This document shows, piece by piece, positions 24,698-34,352 of a stretch of 35,053 nt of DNA. How positions within the stretch are numbered: position 1 is the stretch's first letter; every line of letters starts with the position of its first letter. This DNA is from Gammaproteobacteria bacterium (lineage in GTDB: Bacteria > Pseudomonadota > Gammaproteobacteria > Arenicellales > UBA868): NCBI GenBank assembly GCA_012960345.1, contig DUBL01000304.1, forward strand, positions 1-35,053, given 5' to 3'. The notes under the pieces are model-generated. The model was not told the DNA's origin. It saw only the letters and a program-made list of their open reading frames with translations, and made no database searches. A program made the position numbers and the translations under genes.

Positions 24698-26578
24698 TTA
24701 GGCCGCCGAGAGCACCGCACGCTTATGTAGGTGGACCAACAGCAAGGAAATGGCCGCCGGGGTAATCCCAGAAATACGTGATGCCTGGCCCAGCGACGCC
24801 GGGCGATGACTTACCAGCTTATCTGTGACTTCGCTCGATAGCCCCCGAACCTTCCTATAGTCAAAATCATCCGGTATTGTCATCGTTTCGTGACGGCGGC
24901 GGCGTTCAATCTCATCGTTCTGGCGCTCAATATAAGGGGCATACCGCGCCTCTACTTCGAGTTGCGTAGCAATAGCACGGTCAGTCACTCCATCGGGCCC
25001 GCTGGTAAGCGTAAGCACCTGCTCGTAGGTCATTTCCGGCCGTTTGAGCAAATCAATCGCACGCGTCTTCTCTTTAACTGCTTGTCCAAGCAATGCTTCA
25101 GCAACAGGATCTCCCGGGTTAATCCAGTGTCCACTCAAGCGCCTGCGCTCATCGTCGAGCCGAGTTCGTTTGGTGTTGAAGCGTTGCCAGCGTTCATCGT
25201 CTACCAAACCGAGTTCACGACCCGTTTCCGTCAAACGCAAGTCCGCATTGTCCTCTCGCAACTGAAGCCGGTACTCCGCGCGCGACGTGAACATCCGGTA
25301 CGGCTCGGTCACACCGCGAGTCACCAGGTCGTCGATCATCACGCCAATGTAGGCCTGGTCACGACGTGGAGTCCACGCCGCCAACCCTTTGCTTCGGCGC
25401 CCCGCGTTGAGCCCCGCCACCAATCCCTGGCCGGCCGCCTCTTCATAACCTGTGGTCCCGTTGATCTGACCCGCAAAGAATAGCCCCTCTAGTGCCCGCG
25501 TCTCCAACGACAGCTGAAGGTCTCTTGGGTCGAAATAATCATATTCAATGGCATAACCTGGCCGTGTGATACGCGCGCGTTCAAAACCCCGAATGCTCTG
25601 AACCAGTTTCCATTGCACATCGAAGGGCAGGCTTGTCGAAATCCCATTCGGGTAGATTTCCGGTGTGTCCAGCCCCTCTGGCTCAACGAAGATCTGGTGC
25701 GAAGTCCGTTCTGCAAAACGCACCACCTTGTCTTCCACCGAGGGGCAATAGCGCGGTCCCGTTCCTTCAATGGCGCCACCGTAAATCGGCGAGCGCTCGA
25801 GATTCTCTCGAATGATGTCGTGCGTCATCTCGTTGGTGGCTGTTAGGTAACAACACACCTGTTGCGGATGCATCGAGCGATCACCAAGATAAGAAAAAAC
25901 CGGCCTGGGTTCATCACCAAATTGTTTTTCAAGTTGGTCAAAGTTAATCGTGCGTCCATCCAGCCGCGGCGGCGTTCCGGTCTTCAGCCGTGCCACGCGG
26001 AACGGCAGCGCCCTTAGACGCTCTGCCAGACGATTAGCCGCTGGCTCGCCCGCTCGACCCCCGGCATGGCTCTCAAGGCCCATGTGAATCCGCCCACCGA
26101 GAAACGTCCCCACGGTAAGCACCACGCTTGTCCCACGAACGCGAATGCCGCCGTTTGTCACCACACCCCAGACCGTTTTGTCGCTGATCAAAAGATCGAC
26201 CACGGTCTGTTGTAACAAGGCGAGGTTCTTCTGGTTGTCCAGCTGCGTCCGAATGGCCTGTTTGTATCGTGTGCGATCGGCTTGGGCGCGGGTCGCGCGG
26301 ACAGCCGGGCCCTTGCGTGCGTTAAGCGTGCGAAACTGGATGCCGGCACGGTCGGTAGCCAGCGCCATGGCGCCCCCCAGCGCATCAATTTCTTTGACAA
26401 TGTGTCCCTTGCCAATACCCCCAATGGCCGGGTTGCACGACATTTGCCCGAGTGACTCCACGCTATGGGTGACTAACAATGTGCTGCAGCCCTGGCGTGC
26501 AGAAGCCAACGCGGCCTCCGTTCCGGCATGCCCACCACCGATCACGATCACATCAAAGGATTCCGGGTACTCGATCAT
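24698..26578 (-). CDS. mnmG: tRNA uridine-5-carboxymethylaminomethyl modification enzyme MnmG (GidA)
   Basis: With MnmE this FAD enzyme makes the (c)mnm5U34 wobble modification. The N-terminal dinucleotide fold is [44 protein letters not shown], the signature [15 protein letters not shown] and [18 protein letters not shown] are all present. It has about 626 residues from ATG 26578, versus 629 in E. coli; the track adds 20 residues that overlap the motor gene upstream. It lies 8 bases after the coiled-coil motor subunit, so it is probably read from that operon's promoter. mnmE is more than 4 kb away, beyond an M20 peptidase. Confidence 0.97.
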   Translation of the reverse strand: MIEYPESFDVIVIGGGHAGTEAALASARQGCSTLLVTHSVESLGQMSCNPAIGGIGKGHIVKEIDALGGAMALATDRAGIQFRTLNARKGPAVRATRAQADRTRYKQAIRTQLDNQKNLALLQQTVVDLLISDKTVWGVVTNGGIRVRGTSVVLTVGTFLGGRIHMGLESHAGGRAGEPAANRLAERLRALPFRVARLKTGTPPRLDGRTINFDQLEKQFGDEPRPVFSYLGDRSMHPQQVCCYLTATNEMTHDIIRENLERSPIYGGAIEGTGPRYCPSVEDKVVRFAERTSHQIFVEPEGLDTPEIYPNGISTSLPFDVQWKLVQSIRGFERARITRPGYAIEYDYFDPRDLQLSLETRALEGLFFAGQINGTTGYEEAAGQGLVAGLNAGRRSKGLAAWTPRRDQAYIGVMIDDLVTRGVTEPYRMFTSRAEYRLQLREDNADLRLTETGRELGLVDDERWQRFNTKRTRLDDERRRLSGHWINPGDPVAEALLGQAVKEKTRAIDLLKRPEMTYEQVLTLTSGPDGVTDRAIATQLEVEARYAPYIERQNDEIERRRRHETMTIPDDFDYRKVRGLSSEVTDKLVSHRPASLGQASRISGITPAAISLLLVHLHKRAVLSAA

Positions 26579-26586
26579 CTTGTTAC

Positions 26587-28554
26587 CTACTGAGAATAGT
26601 AGTCGTACTGACGAAGAATCTGGTGCGTGAACCGCCACGCATCTTTCTGCGACAACTCCGCCTCACGGGGAAACAGAATTTTTGTGTATAGCCGCTTGCC
26701 ATAGACGCTTTTCAGCGCAGTAAGCGAGCGATGCAATTGTTGTTCATTAACATTCCTTGCCTGCGTTTCCCGCGGCTCACGCAGAGAGTATCGAAATATA
26801 CCGCCTTCCTTCCAGTACCCAATGCGCACAACGTACTTGCCTAGAAACGTGCGGGCGGGCCGGACCAAGCGATCGTATTTCACCTGAAGCGCGCTGTGCT
26901 GGCCCTTTAACTCATCCACCAGCGCTCGCTGCTCCGCCTGCAGCGCCGTGATCTCCTTAGCATAACGCGCTTTTAGCGCCGCCAATGCCTGGACCGACAT
27001 CCGCTGTCCGCCCTCCGCCACGTCGAGTTTTTTCGAGTAGCCGGCTATGTCTTCGCGCATCTGCCGCTGGATTCGCTGTGCCTCCAAATAATCGCTGGCC
27101 AAGTGGGCATTCTCGGCCCGCAGCGCCGCTGTCTGCTGCAACAGGCGGGATCGTTTCTTCTCAAGGCGCTCGATGGCGTTTTGTGCCGCTTCGCGCTCGC
27201 CCACTAGAGCCTGTTCTTTCTTGTCGAGTTCCACGACCTGACGCCTTAAGCGGACAATTTCAGCCTCACCGCCTTCCTGTTGCTGTCTTGCCTCGGTTAA
27301 CCGCGCCAACAAATGGTCTTTCTCGCGTTGTAACGTCCTCTCTGTGCGCAACAAACGATCCCTGTCATCCGTCATCGCCTTCAGCGAAGCCGTTAACCCG
27401 TCTTGTACAGCATTGAGCTGCTGGATTCGTGTCTCTAAAGACCGCTTGTCTCCCGCCAGTTCCGTGAGTTCGGTATTGCGCCCACGAAGATCCGTTTGCA
27501 GTTGCTTTCTTTGCGTAATTAAGTGACCGGCCGCCTCTTCTAATTGGCTGCCCTCCTCGCTCAACTGTTTGTTTCGTGCCTCAAGCTCTTTGGCGCTGTG
27601 TTCAAGCGACGTCACTTGCCCTTTAAATGTCTGCCTCTGAAACGCCGTTTCTGCCAGCTGTCGAGCAATTTCGCGCTTCTCTTCGGCTAAAACCTCTAGC
27701 CTCAGGGCGTTAGTTGTCCCCTCTTCGAGCAACCGCGATTTTTCTAGCGAAAGAATATCTCGCTCGCTGGTGCGGCTGCGCAGCGCCACGGTCGCTGCGG
27801 CTTTCTCCTCGCCGAGCACCTGGTGCGCGCCAGAAAGCGTCACTAACTGCTTTTGCCGGGATGCAAGCAATGCCCCCTGTTCCGCCAGCCGCGCCACCAT
27901 GCTTTCTTTTTCTATTCGAAGCGCACTCTGCTTCTTGACTAGCTGTGCCTTGTCTTCTAACAACACATCGCGCTCCCGCGTCACTGTGGTGAGCGTTTTG
28001 CTAAGTACTCTGCGTTCCTTTTCAACGCCAGATTTCTCTTTGTCCAAGCGCGTGACTTCCGTCTCTAGTTCGCCGCGTACTGCCAACAACGCTTGTTGCA
28101 TCTGTTCTAGCGACAGCAGTTCGGCCTGGAGCGCGCCCTCGCGACCCACCAACGTCACGTTATCACGCGCTAACCGATCGCGCGCCTGCTCTAAGGAAGC
28201 AACGCTTTGCACCAAACCGCCGATCTGCTGGTCTCGATCCGCGGTGGCAACCTGTGCAAGTTCTGCACGACGCGTAACCTCTCCCAGTTGCAAACGCAAG
28301 CCAACGACCTCGTCTCCAAGCCCTGCGATGTTCATTTCGAACGCTGTCTTTTCGGCGCTGTCGCGTTCCACGCGTCGCTCCGTTTTGTCCAGCTGGTCAG
28401 TCAAATCAACGTTTCGAATCAGAATAACGACCAATGCCATCAGAAACACCATGACGATCACCATCATAACGTCGGTAAACGAGGGCCACACGCTGTCCTC
28501 GTTGGTAGAGGCGGTCGCTGTTCCTCGCAGGTTGACGAACCCGGGCGCTTTCAT
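26587..28554 (-). CDS. MotB/ExbD-like motor subunit with long coiled coil
   Basis: This 655-residue protein has one N-terminal membrane helix, about residues 28-47 in [20 protein letters not shown]. It matches the P-x-x-D-V-M pattern of ExbD/TolR/MotB, with the key proton-carrying Asp at 28. Residues about 50 to 565 are a nearly unbroken charged heptad-rich coiled coil. The last 90 residues ([20 protein letters not shown] to the end) form a globular-looking domain I do not recognise; there is no OmpA-like peptidoglycan-binding domain. I see no cysteine. The start overlaps the ExbB-like gene by ATGA, and mnmG follows after 8 bases. It could be mistaken for an SMC-like or chromosome segregation protein because of the coil. 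Confidence 0.8.
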   Translation of the reverse strand: MKAPGFVNLRGTATASTNEDSVWPSFTDVMMVIVMVFLMALVVILIRNVDLTDQLDKTERRVERDSAEKTAFEMNIAGLGDEVVGLRLQLGEVTRRAELAQVATADRDQQIGGLVQSVASLEQARDRLARDNVTLVGREGALQAELLSLEQMQQALLAVRGELETEVTRLDKEKSGVEKERRVLSKTLTTVTRERDVLLEDKAQLVKKQSALRIEKESMVARLAEQGALLASRQKQLVTLSGAHQVLGEEKAAATVALRSRTSERDILSLEKSRLLEEGTTNALRLEVLAEEKREIARQLAETAFQRQTFKGQVTSLEHSAKELEARNKQLSEEGSQLEEAAGHLITQRKQLQTDLRGRNTELTELAGDKRSLETRIQQLNAVQDGLTASLKAMTDDRDRLLRTERTLQREKDHLLARLTEARQQQEGGEAEIVRLRRQVVELDKKEQALVGEREAAQNAIERLEKKRSRLLQQTAALRAENAHLASDYLEAQRIQRQMREDIAGYSKKLDVAEGGQRMSVQALAALKARYAKEITALQAEQRALVDELKGQHSALQVKYDRLVRPARTFLGKYVVRIGYWKEGGIFRYSLREPRETQARNVNEQQLHRSLTALKSVYGKRLYTKILFPREAELSQKDAWRFTHQILRQYDYYSQ

Positions 28555-29471
28555 TCCCGGTTTCTTTCGTTAAGCCTGAACCCAACACGCAACAGACGCG
28601 CGATGTCGTCCAGTCGATTGCTGCTATGTTTCAACTCCGCCTGATAAGTCCGAATCAATGCCCGCAAGTCGATAGCGACCTCCGCGTATTCGTGTTGTGA
28701 CGCTTCCAGCCGTTTCATCAAGGCGGCTGCAGCACGAATGATGTCCGCAAATTCCTCGCCAGCGCTCTCCGGGCCCGGTTGAAAACGTGGCAATAACGTG
28801 GTGGTTGTGAGTTCCTCTATTCGGCTGATGATCTGCGCCTGGACATCGATCAGCCGCAAATAAAAATAGCCAAAAAACAAATAGGCCAGAATCGCGGTCA
28901 TCGTGGTTGACAGTGCGGTCGACATGCCGTGTATCACAGCGCCCAAACTGCCAACGTTCGCGGTCGCGCCAATCATGTCCGAGGCCCCTAATAAAGCAAT
29001 CGATAGGGACACGATCGTGCCAAAAACACCGGTCAGTATGAGAATGTTGTGAACAAACTTGGGCAAGCTGATACAGCTGGCTTCAGTGGCGACGAGCGTC
29101 GCGGCGAGCGCGCTTTGGTTAATAGGAGCCCGTTGGCGTGACATCTCCTCTAACACGCGATACCGCTGGGCCATGAGCGAGCCCCTCCAAACACCGGATT
29201 CGATATCCCGCGCTGCGTGAATGTTGGCCTTCAGCGCACCCACCGCTCGTTCCTCGTCATCGTACCGCACGAACAACCGGACCAACTGCGCCATTCCCGC
29301 TAAGAACAACGCAACGATCCCGCCGTTAATCGCTAGGCCAACGTGAGTCCGCTGGTTGGACCAATAGATCGCTCCGAGGACCTCATGCTGCCAGGCCGCG
29401 ATCAGAAGGGCCGCGATGGTCAGAATTCCCAGTTGAATTAGTGTTCGTTTTGCGTGGCCACTCTCCAACAT
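28551..29471 (-). CDS. MotA/TolQ/ExbB-like proton channel subunit
   Basis: This 306-residue protein has four helices: about 11-36, 44-68, 141-162 and 184-208. The long cytoplasmic loop between helices 2 and 3 and the TM3-TM4 pattern TGVFGTIVSLSIALLG ... MSTALSTTMTAILAYLFFGYF match the MotA/TolQ/ExbB family, including the Thr-rich start of the last helix that lines the ion path. A cytoplasmic C-terminal tail of about 95 residues is helical. The start is ATG 29471, with AAGGAGAG 7 bases upstream; the track used the TTG just before. It is the first gene of a run that overlaps the MotB/ExbD-like gene and continues into mnmG. TACAAT upstream on the minus strand may be its -10 box. Confidence 0.82.
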   Translation of the reverse strand: MLESGHAKRTLIQLGILTIAALLIAAWQHEVLGAIYWSNQRTHVGLAINGGIVALFLAGMAQLVRLFVRYDDEERAVGALKANIHAARDIESGVWRGSLMAQRYRVLEEMSRQRAPINQSALAATLVATEASCISLPKFVHNILILTGVFGTIVSLSIALLGASDMIGATANVGSLGAVIHGMSTALSTTMTAILAYLFFGYFYLRLIDVQAQIISRIEELTTTTLLPRFQPGPESAGEEFADIIRAAAALMKRLEASQHEYAEVAIDLRALIRTYQAELKHSSNRLDDIARLLRVGFRLNERNRE

Positions 29472-29603
29472 CAAGCTCTCTCCTTAAAAACACATCCCTT
29501 AGATTGTACGCCGCTACCGGCTTTCTCCGGTTTTACGACTGTTGGCGTTACTCGTAGCTATCTTTATCTGAAATTAATATATACTACTAAGAAGCACATA
29601 TAA

Positions 29604-29843
29604 ATGAACCGTGGTGACTCGATGGGACGAAAAAGGAGACCGCCGCCACTGTGGTGGCTATTAGGCTATGTTGCACAATATCAACCCCAAGCCCTATTGG
29701 AGCAATGCGCTGCCATGGGGGTTGACCCCGCCACCCTCTATGCGGCGAGCGAAGCCGCGGCGTTGTCGCTACCCAGCCCCCTCTATCGCCGGTTATCCAA
29801 AGCCTGGGCCGTTCAACAGAGCCGTCAGAGAGGGGGGGGTTAG
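29604..29843 (+). CDS. Small ORF of unknown function
   Basis: Seventy-nine residues: a basic N-terminus GRKRRPPPLWW, then LLGYVAQYQPQALLEQCAAM and LYAASEAAALSLPSPLYRRL, which look like two amphipathic helices, ending in a Gly run. I do not recognise a family. Codon choice resembles real genes here, and the ORF fills an otherwise empty 365-base gap between the motor operon and the M20 gene. The internal ATG 29622 has GGTGA five bases upstream and may be the true start. It converges with and overlaps the M20 stop by 4 bases. A non-coding ORF cannot be excluded. Confidence 0.45.
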   Translation: MNRGDSMGRKRRPPPLWWLLGYVAQYQPQALLEQCAAMGVDPATLYAASEAAALSLPSPLYRRLSKAWAVQQSRQRGGG

Positions 29844-30997
29844 CGCTCAATACACACCATTTTGTAGTACATTAAATAATCTCTCCATAACGCTTTATAC
29901 AGGCAAACCGCTGCCGGAAGATTGTCTACCACACAATATTCATCCGTTTGGTGCGCCATGTGGGTTTCGCCTGGGCCCAGGATAATGGTGGGGGCGCCCC
30001 CAAAAGCAGGCTGTAGCACCGAGGCATCAGTAAAAAAAGGTAGCGCTGCAACGGCTGGCTGCTCTCCATCGCGGGCAGCGCAGAGCGCGTAAACCCGCTC
30101 AATCCACGGATGATGTGGATCGGTCCACACGCTATTAAGGTCCACGAACGCCTCGATCTCCTCAATGTCCCCCTCAAGGTAAGCCCCAAAATCCTCTAGC
30201 AAGCGATCGTGACGAACACCCGGAATGGTGCGGATATCGACCTCCATAACCGCATGGTCTGGCACAGAATTCACGTTTTGTCCCGCGTGGAGATTTCCAA
30301 CGCTGAGAGAATTGCCGCCAAGGTACGGATGGGGCGCCACATTGAAGCCAAAGTCCTCGAGTTTTTGGGTCGCGCGCGCTGCCTTGTAAAGCGCATTAAC
30401 GCCGAGTTCGGGCATTGAGCCATGGGCTGTCTTGCCCTTTGTTGTCATCCGCAACCACAAAGCACCGCGGTGCCCGACCTTTGGCTGATTATAGGTCGGC
30501 TCTGCGATGATCATTGCACCCACACGGACGACCTTAGCCAATTCCTGGCCGAGCGGGAGCGACCCCTCGCAGCCGGTTTCCTCCCCTGCCGCCATAATCA
30601 GCAGAACACCCGGGTCCGCCAAGAGCTCATCACCCAGATGCATCGCGGCGGCCACAAAGCTTGCGATACCTGATTTCATATCCGTCGCGCCGCGCCCGTA
30701 GAGTTTATCCCCCACAATGTTCCCGCCGAAAGGCTCCACGCTCCAATCATTAAAGCCCAACGGCACGGTGTCGATATGGCCTGCAAAGCACAGTCGAGCG
30801 CTGTCACCGCTCCCCCCCTTTCGCGCAACCACGCTGGTGCGCCCGGGTGCGAAATCGTGATAAGTCACGTCAAACCCGCCCCCTAACAGCAAATCACCTA
30901 AGAATTGGGCGCATTGATCCTCACAGCCGCCGGGATTGACACTCTGAATGCGAACCAATTCCTGACAGAGCGTCACCGGGTTAATCGCATCGTTCAT
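29840..30997 (-). CDS. M20 family metallopeptidase, ArgE/DapE-like
   Basis: Di-zinc amidohydrolase of 385 residues. Metal and catalytic residues are visible: His74 and Asp76 in AGHIDTVP, bridging Asp106 in GRGATDMKSG, Glu139-Glu140 in AAGEETGCEG, Glu166 in IIAEPT and the C-terminal His in THMAHQTDEY. A lid domain is inserted around GKTAHGSMPELGVNAL. It could be an acetylornithine deacetylase, succinyl-diaminopimelate desuccinylase or a related carboxypeptidase; the exact substrate cannot be chosen by eye. It lies 10 bases behind mnmE and is probably the last gene of the rpmH-mnmE transcript. Confidence 0.88.
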   Translation of the reverse strand: MNDAINPVTLCQELVRIQSVNPGGCEDQCAQFLGDLLLGGGFDVTYHDFAPGRTSVVARKGGSGDSARLCFAGHIDTVPLGFNDWSVEPFGGNIVGDKLYGRGATDMKSGIASFVAAAMHLGDELLADPGVLLIMAAGEETGCEGSLPLGQELAKVVRVGAMIIAEPTYNQPKVGHRGALWLRMTTKGKTAHGSMPELGVNALYKAARATQKLEDFGFNVAPHPYLGGNSLSVGNLHAGQNVNSVPDHAVMEVDIRTIPGVRHDRLLEDFGAYLEGDIEEIEAFVDLNSVWTDPHHPWIERVYALCAARDGEQPAVAALPFFTDASVLQPAFGGAPTIILGPGETHMAHQTDEYCVVDNLPAAVCLYKALWRDYLMYYKMVCIER

Positions 30998-31007
30998 CGC
31001 AAGCCCC

Positions 31008-32354
31008 CTATTTCCCGATACAGAAACTGGAGAAGATGTCTCCCAACAGCGCTTCTGTCGTTACCGCCCCGGTGATCTCGCCCAGGCAGTCTTGTGCCAA
31101 ACGAAGTGCTTCGGCAATCAACTCGCCTTGCCCGTGCACCGCATGTATTTCGGCCTGCACTAGGTGCTCGCGGGCCCGGATTATGGCCTGAATATGCCGC
31201 TGGCGCGCCATGACCGGCGGTTCAGTACCGACCTGGTAGCCCGCAGCGCTGGCGATGCAGCGCTTAAGCGCGTCAAGGCCGGCCCCCGTCTTTGCCGACA
31301 CACACACCGCCGGCGGCGACCTCCCGTCCAGCACCCCGACGCGGCGTCCACTGAGATCGCACTTGTTGCGGACCAGAATATAGTCAGCCGGCGGGGGCCA
31401 TTCGTTTTCCAGGCCCCCGTTCGCACCCTCGGCCTCTAACGCATCATCAACCACCAGCAGCGTCAGGTCTGCTTCTTCGATCGCGCGACGCGCGCGCTTG
31501 ACGCCCTCAACTTCAAGCGCGTTCTCAGCTTCGCGAAGACCTGCGGTATCGACAAGCTCCACTTTCAAGCCCTCAATCTCGGTCGAGACAGTCACCACAT
31601 CACGCGTGGTTCCTGCGATGTCGCTGACAATCACTCGATCTTCTGTCGACAGCCGATTCAATAAACTAGATTTACCAACATTAGGTTGCCCCGCCAGCAC
31701 GACTCGAATACCACTGGCCAGCAAGGCCCCTTGGCTAGCGCCCTCTTGCAACTGACTTAGCCTTTGGCTTGCACTGCACACCCGCGCTTCCACAGCCCCC
31801 TCGGTCAAGAAATCAATTTCCTCTTCGGGAAAATCTATCGCTGCTTCGATATATGCTCTAAGATCTGCTAAAACAACGTTAAAAGCGTTTATCTTCTCCG
31901 AAAATTCTCCTTTTAGGCTTCGCATAGCCGAACGGGCCGCCGTCACCGTTGCGCTATTGATAAGATCCGCTATCCCTTCCGCCTGCGCCAGATCGAGTCG
32001 CCCATTCAGAAATGCGCGCTCTGAAAACTCGCCTGGCGCGGCTGGCCGAGCACCCGCTTTCAGTATGCTCTGAAGCACCTCGCTCACCAGTATCGGGCCC
32101 CCGTGGCCATGTAACTCCAAAACATCTTCGCCTGTGAATGAGCCTGGCGCAGGGAAGTAGATGGCTAACCCTTCGTCAATCTGGTGACCATCGGAACCGG
32201 CGAAAGGCCGAAGACTGGCTTGCCGTGGCCTGGGCAATCGTCCGATTACCTGATTGGCGACAGCACCTACGTTCGGCCCCGACACTCGGACCACGCTAAT
32301 TCCACCGATCCCTTGGGGGGTGGCAATCGCCGCGATGGTGTCTTGGGTTTCCAC
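31008..32354 (-). CDS. mnmE: tRNA modification GTPase MnmE (TrmE)
   Basis: MnmE is the GTPase partner of MnmG. It has an N-terminal folate-binding domain (METQDTIAAIATPQGIGGI), a helical domain and an inserted G domain: G1 AGQPNVGKSS (about 221-230), G2 GTTRD, G3 DTAG, G4 NKCD, and SAKTG. It ends in the family's essential C-terminal CIGK. Length 448 residues, normal. The start is a GTG (32354) without a clear ribosome site. yidC is 37 bases upstream; the M20 gene is 10 bases downstream, where mnmG is more usual in Gammaproteobacteria. Confidence 0.97.
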   Translation of the reverse strand: METQDTIAAIATPQGIGGISVVRVSGPNVGAVANQVIGRLPRPRQASLRPFAGSDGHQIDEGLAIYFPAPGSFTGEDVLELHGHGGPILVSEVLQSILKAGARPAAPGEFSERAFLNGRLDLAQAEGIADLINSATVTAARSAMRSLKGEFSEKINAFNVVLADLRAYIEAAIDFPEEEIDFLTEGAVEARVCSASQRLSQLQEGASQGALLASGIRVVLAGQPNVGKSSLLNRLSTEDRVIVSDIAGTTRDVVTVSTEIEGLKVELVDTAGLREAENALEVEGVKRARRAIEEADLTLLVVDDALEAEGANGGLENEWPPPADYILVRNKCDLSGRRVGVLDGRSPPAVCVSAKTGAGLDALKRCIASAAGYQVGTEPPVMARQRHIQAIIRAREHLVQAEIHAVHGQGELIAEALRLAQDCLGEITGAVTTEALLGDIFSSFCIGK

Positions 32355-32391
32355 CTAATTGGCTGTGAGCCTGCTCCCTAGCGATTAACTA

Positions 32392-34101
32392 TTACGCAAA
32401 TTTACGCATGACGAACCATTGTTGGGTGATCGACAACAAATTGTTGACCAACCAGTACAAGACCAAGCCAGAGGGAAACCAGAGGAAAAAGAGGGTGAAC
32501 ATAATCGGCAGAATGCGCATGATATTGGCCTGCATCGGATCGACCGGGGCGGGGTTTAGCAGCTGTTGCGCAAACATTGAAGCCCCCATCAGAATCGGTA
32601 AAACATAGAATGGATCGGGCGAGGAAAGATCATGAATCCATAGGGCCAGTGGAGCCTGGCGCAATTCGACACTTTCAAGCAACACCCAGTAAAGGGCGAT
32701 AAACACCGGGATTTGAACCACGATCGGGAGGCAACCACCGAGCGGGTTTATTTTGTCCTTCTTGTACATCTCCATCATGGCCTGTTGAAACTTTTGCTTA
32801 TCGTCGCCGTAACGCTCTTTGAGCGTTTTCATGCGCGGCCCTAGCTTTTTCATTTTGGCCATCGACTTGTAACTCGCAGCCGACAGGGGGAAAAAAACCA
32901 ACTTCACCAGCGCCGTGAGTAGGACAATAGACAGGCCCCAGTTCACTACGACCCGCTGAATTTGCGTCAATAACCAAAACAACGGTGCTGACACGGGCGT
33001 TAACCACCCGAAATCAACTGCCAACTCCAATTGGCGGTTGGCTTCCACCAGTCGTTTGTTTTCCTTGGGGCCAACAAACATTCGCCCGTTAATCTCACCT
33101 CGCCGGCCAGCGGCCACCGACAACGGTGCGAGGTGTTTGTAACCTATCGAGTACTGCGTTGTCGCGCCGGTCCCATTCACCAAGGAATAGAACTCATACT
33201 GGCTCTCCTTCTCTGCCAGCAGGGCGCCTACAAAATAATGCTGGAGCATTGCCACCCAACCCGAGGTCGTGTTTTTGACCAGGGGTTCCTCGCGCATATC
33301 ATCAAAATCAATTTTCGTGTATTTCTCCTCCGGCGTGTAGATGGCTCCACCGGTATAGCTCGGGAGTCGCCCCAAGCCCAAAAAACTGGTGTTTTCATCG
33401 TCACTTGTTTCAGTGCTTACAAACTGTGCGTATAAGTAGCCCTGCCATTTTTTATTGGTGTTATTTTGTACCTCGTAACGCACATCGACGTAGTAGCTGT
33501 CGCGGTGGAATGTGTAAACCTTACGATACTGAATGCCCCCGCTCTCGAAATGAAGCGGCACTTCAATGTGATCTTTTCCCTCGGCCAACACATAGCGTTT
33601 CTTCGTCGCGGTGTACTCGGAATGGTGGTTGGGAAGATCGCTCTGACTCCCCAGGAGGCCATTTTGCACCCAGTAAAGGTTCGGACCACTATCTGTCAAA
33701 AGTCGAAAGGGTACATCCGGCGCCTCAAGCTCTTCTGGGTAAGTGATTAAATCAAGAACGCGAAGATCACCGCCGTAGGTGTCTAATTCTGCTCGCAGCA
33801 GGTCGGTTATCACCTCTACGCGTTGCCGTGTGTTCGCCGTAGGCACCTGGTTAGCAAGCGTGACGGTCGGTGCAGAAGCATTGGCTGACTCCGTTACCAC
33901 CGCTGGCGGCGCGCTTGGTACATCCGCTGTTTTCGCCGTTGCCTCTAAGGTCACTGCTTCGCCACCACTCGTTGGCGCTGTCAATGTCTGCGCAGATCGC
34001 TGGAGGTCAGCCGTTTCGCTCTCAAACATCAACCACTTCTGGTACAACAAGGTCAGAACCAGCACCAACGCGCCAATAAGAAAGAGCCTTTGAAAATCCA
34101 T
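32392..34101 (-). CDS. yidC: Membrane protein insertase YidC
   Basis: This inner-membrane insertase acts with SecYEG or alone. The first helix (FLIGALVLVLTLLYQKW) is followed by a large periplasmic domain of about 300 residues, the Gram-negative form. The conserved insertase core includes WGLSIVLLTALVKLVFFPLS, the coiled cytoplasmic loop KMKKLGPRMKTLKERYG, INPLGGCLPIVVQIPVFIALY and FFLWFPSGLVLYWLVNN. It has 569 residues. It is 11 bases behind yidD. Confidence 0.97.
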   Translation of the reverse strand: MDFQRLFLIGALVLVLTLLYQKWLMFESETADLQRSAQTLTAPTSGGEAVTLEATAKTADVPSAPPAVVTESANASAPTVTLANQVPTANTRQRVEVITDLLRAELDTYGGDLRVLDLITYPEELEAPDVPFRLLTDSGPNLYWVQNGLLGSQSDLPNHHSEYTATKKRYVLAEGKDHIEVPLHFESGGIQYRKVYTFHRDSYYVDVRYEVQNNTNKKWQGYLYAQFVSTETSDDENTSFLGLGRLPSYTGGAIYTPEEKYTKIDFDDMREEPLVKNTTSGWVAMLQHYFVGALLAEKESQYEFYSLVNGTGATTQYSIGYKHLAPLSVAAGRRGEINGRMFVGPKENKRLVEANRQLELAVDFGWLTPVSAPLFWLLTQIQRVVVNWGLSIVLLTALVKLVFFPLSAASYKSMAKMKKLGPRMKTLKERYGDDKQKFQQAMMEMYKKDKINPLGGCLPIVVQIPVFIALYWVLLESVELRQAPLALWIHDLSSPDPFYVLPILMGASMFAQQLLNPAPVDPMQANIMRILPIMFTLFFLWFPSGLVLYWLVNNLLSITQQWFVMRKFA

Positions 34102-34112
34102 TTACTGGCTCG

Positions 34113-34352
34113 TTAGGATTGCTTGATGACGGTCTTTGGCCGCTCAGGCACAAGGTCCATGCCGCCGCCGTGCCAAGGATGACACCGCGCCACGCGCTTC
34201 ACCGACAGCCAAAGACCGCGCGCCGCGCCATGTTTCTCGATCGCTTCGATTGAATAACTTGAACATGCTGGATAGAAGCGACAATGCGGCCCCAACAGCG
34301 GGCTAATGCCATACTGATAACACCGAAGTAGAAAAACGAGCACGTGTTTCAT
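34113..34352 (-). CDS. yidD: Membrane protein insertion efficiency factor YidD
   Basis: Small protein of 79 residues with the family core [35 protein letters not shown], three conserved cysteines including the later RCHPW, and GGGMDLVP. YidD helps YidC-dependent insertion. Its ATG overlaps the rnpA stop by four bases (ATGA). Confidence 0.97.
   Translation of the reverse strand: MKHVLVFLLRCYQYGISPLLGPHCRFYPACSSYSIEAIEKHGAARGLWLSVKRVARCHPWHGGGMDLVPERPKTVIKQS

Noticed and set aside
26587-28554. SMC/MukB-like chromosome segregation protein, tempting because of the coil and the nearby parAB
   Set aside because: There is no Walker A, ABC signature or hinge, and the N-terminus is a membrane helix with an ExbD-like Asp.
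26587-29471. Zorya-type anti-phage system
   Set aside because: The two proteins share the motor logic with ZorA/ZorB, but ZorB has an OmpA-like end and the effector genes zorC, zorD or zorE are absent; neighbours are housekeeping genes.
29516-29534. ACCGG-CTTTCT-CCGGTTTT as a plus-strand terminator
   Set aside because: The stem is only 5 pairs, the T run is short and no plus-strand gene ends there; it lies in the minus-strand promoter region.
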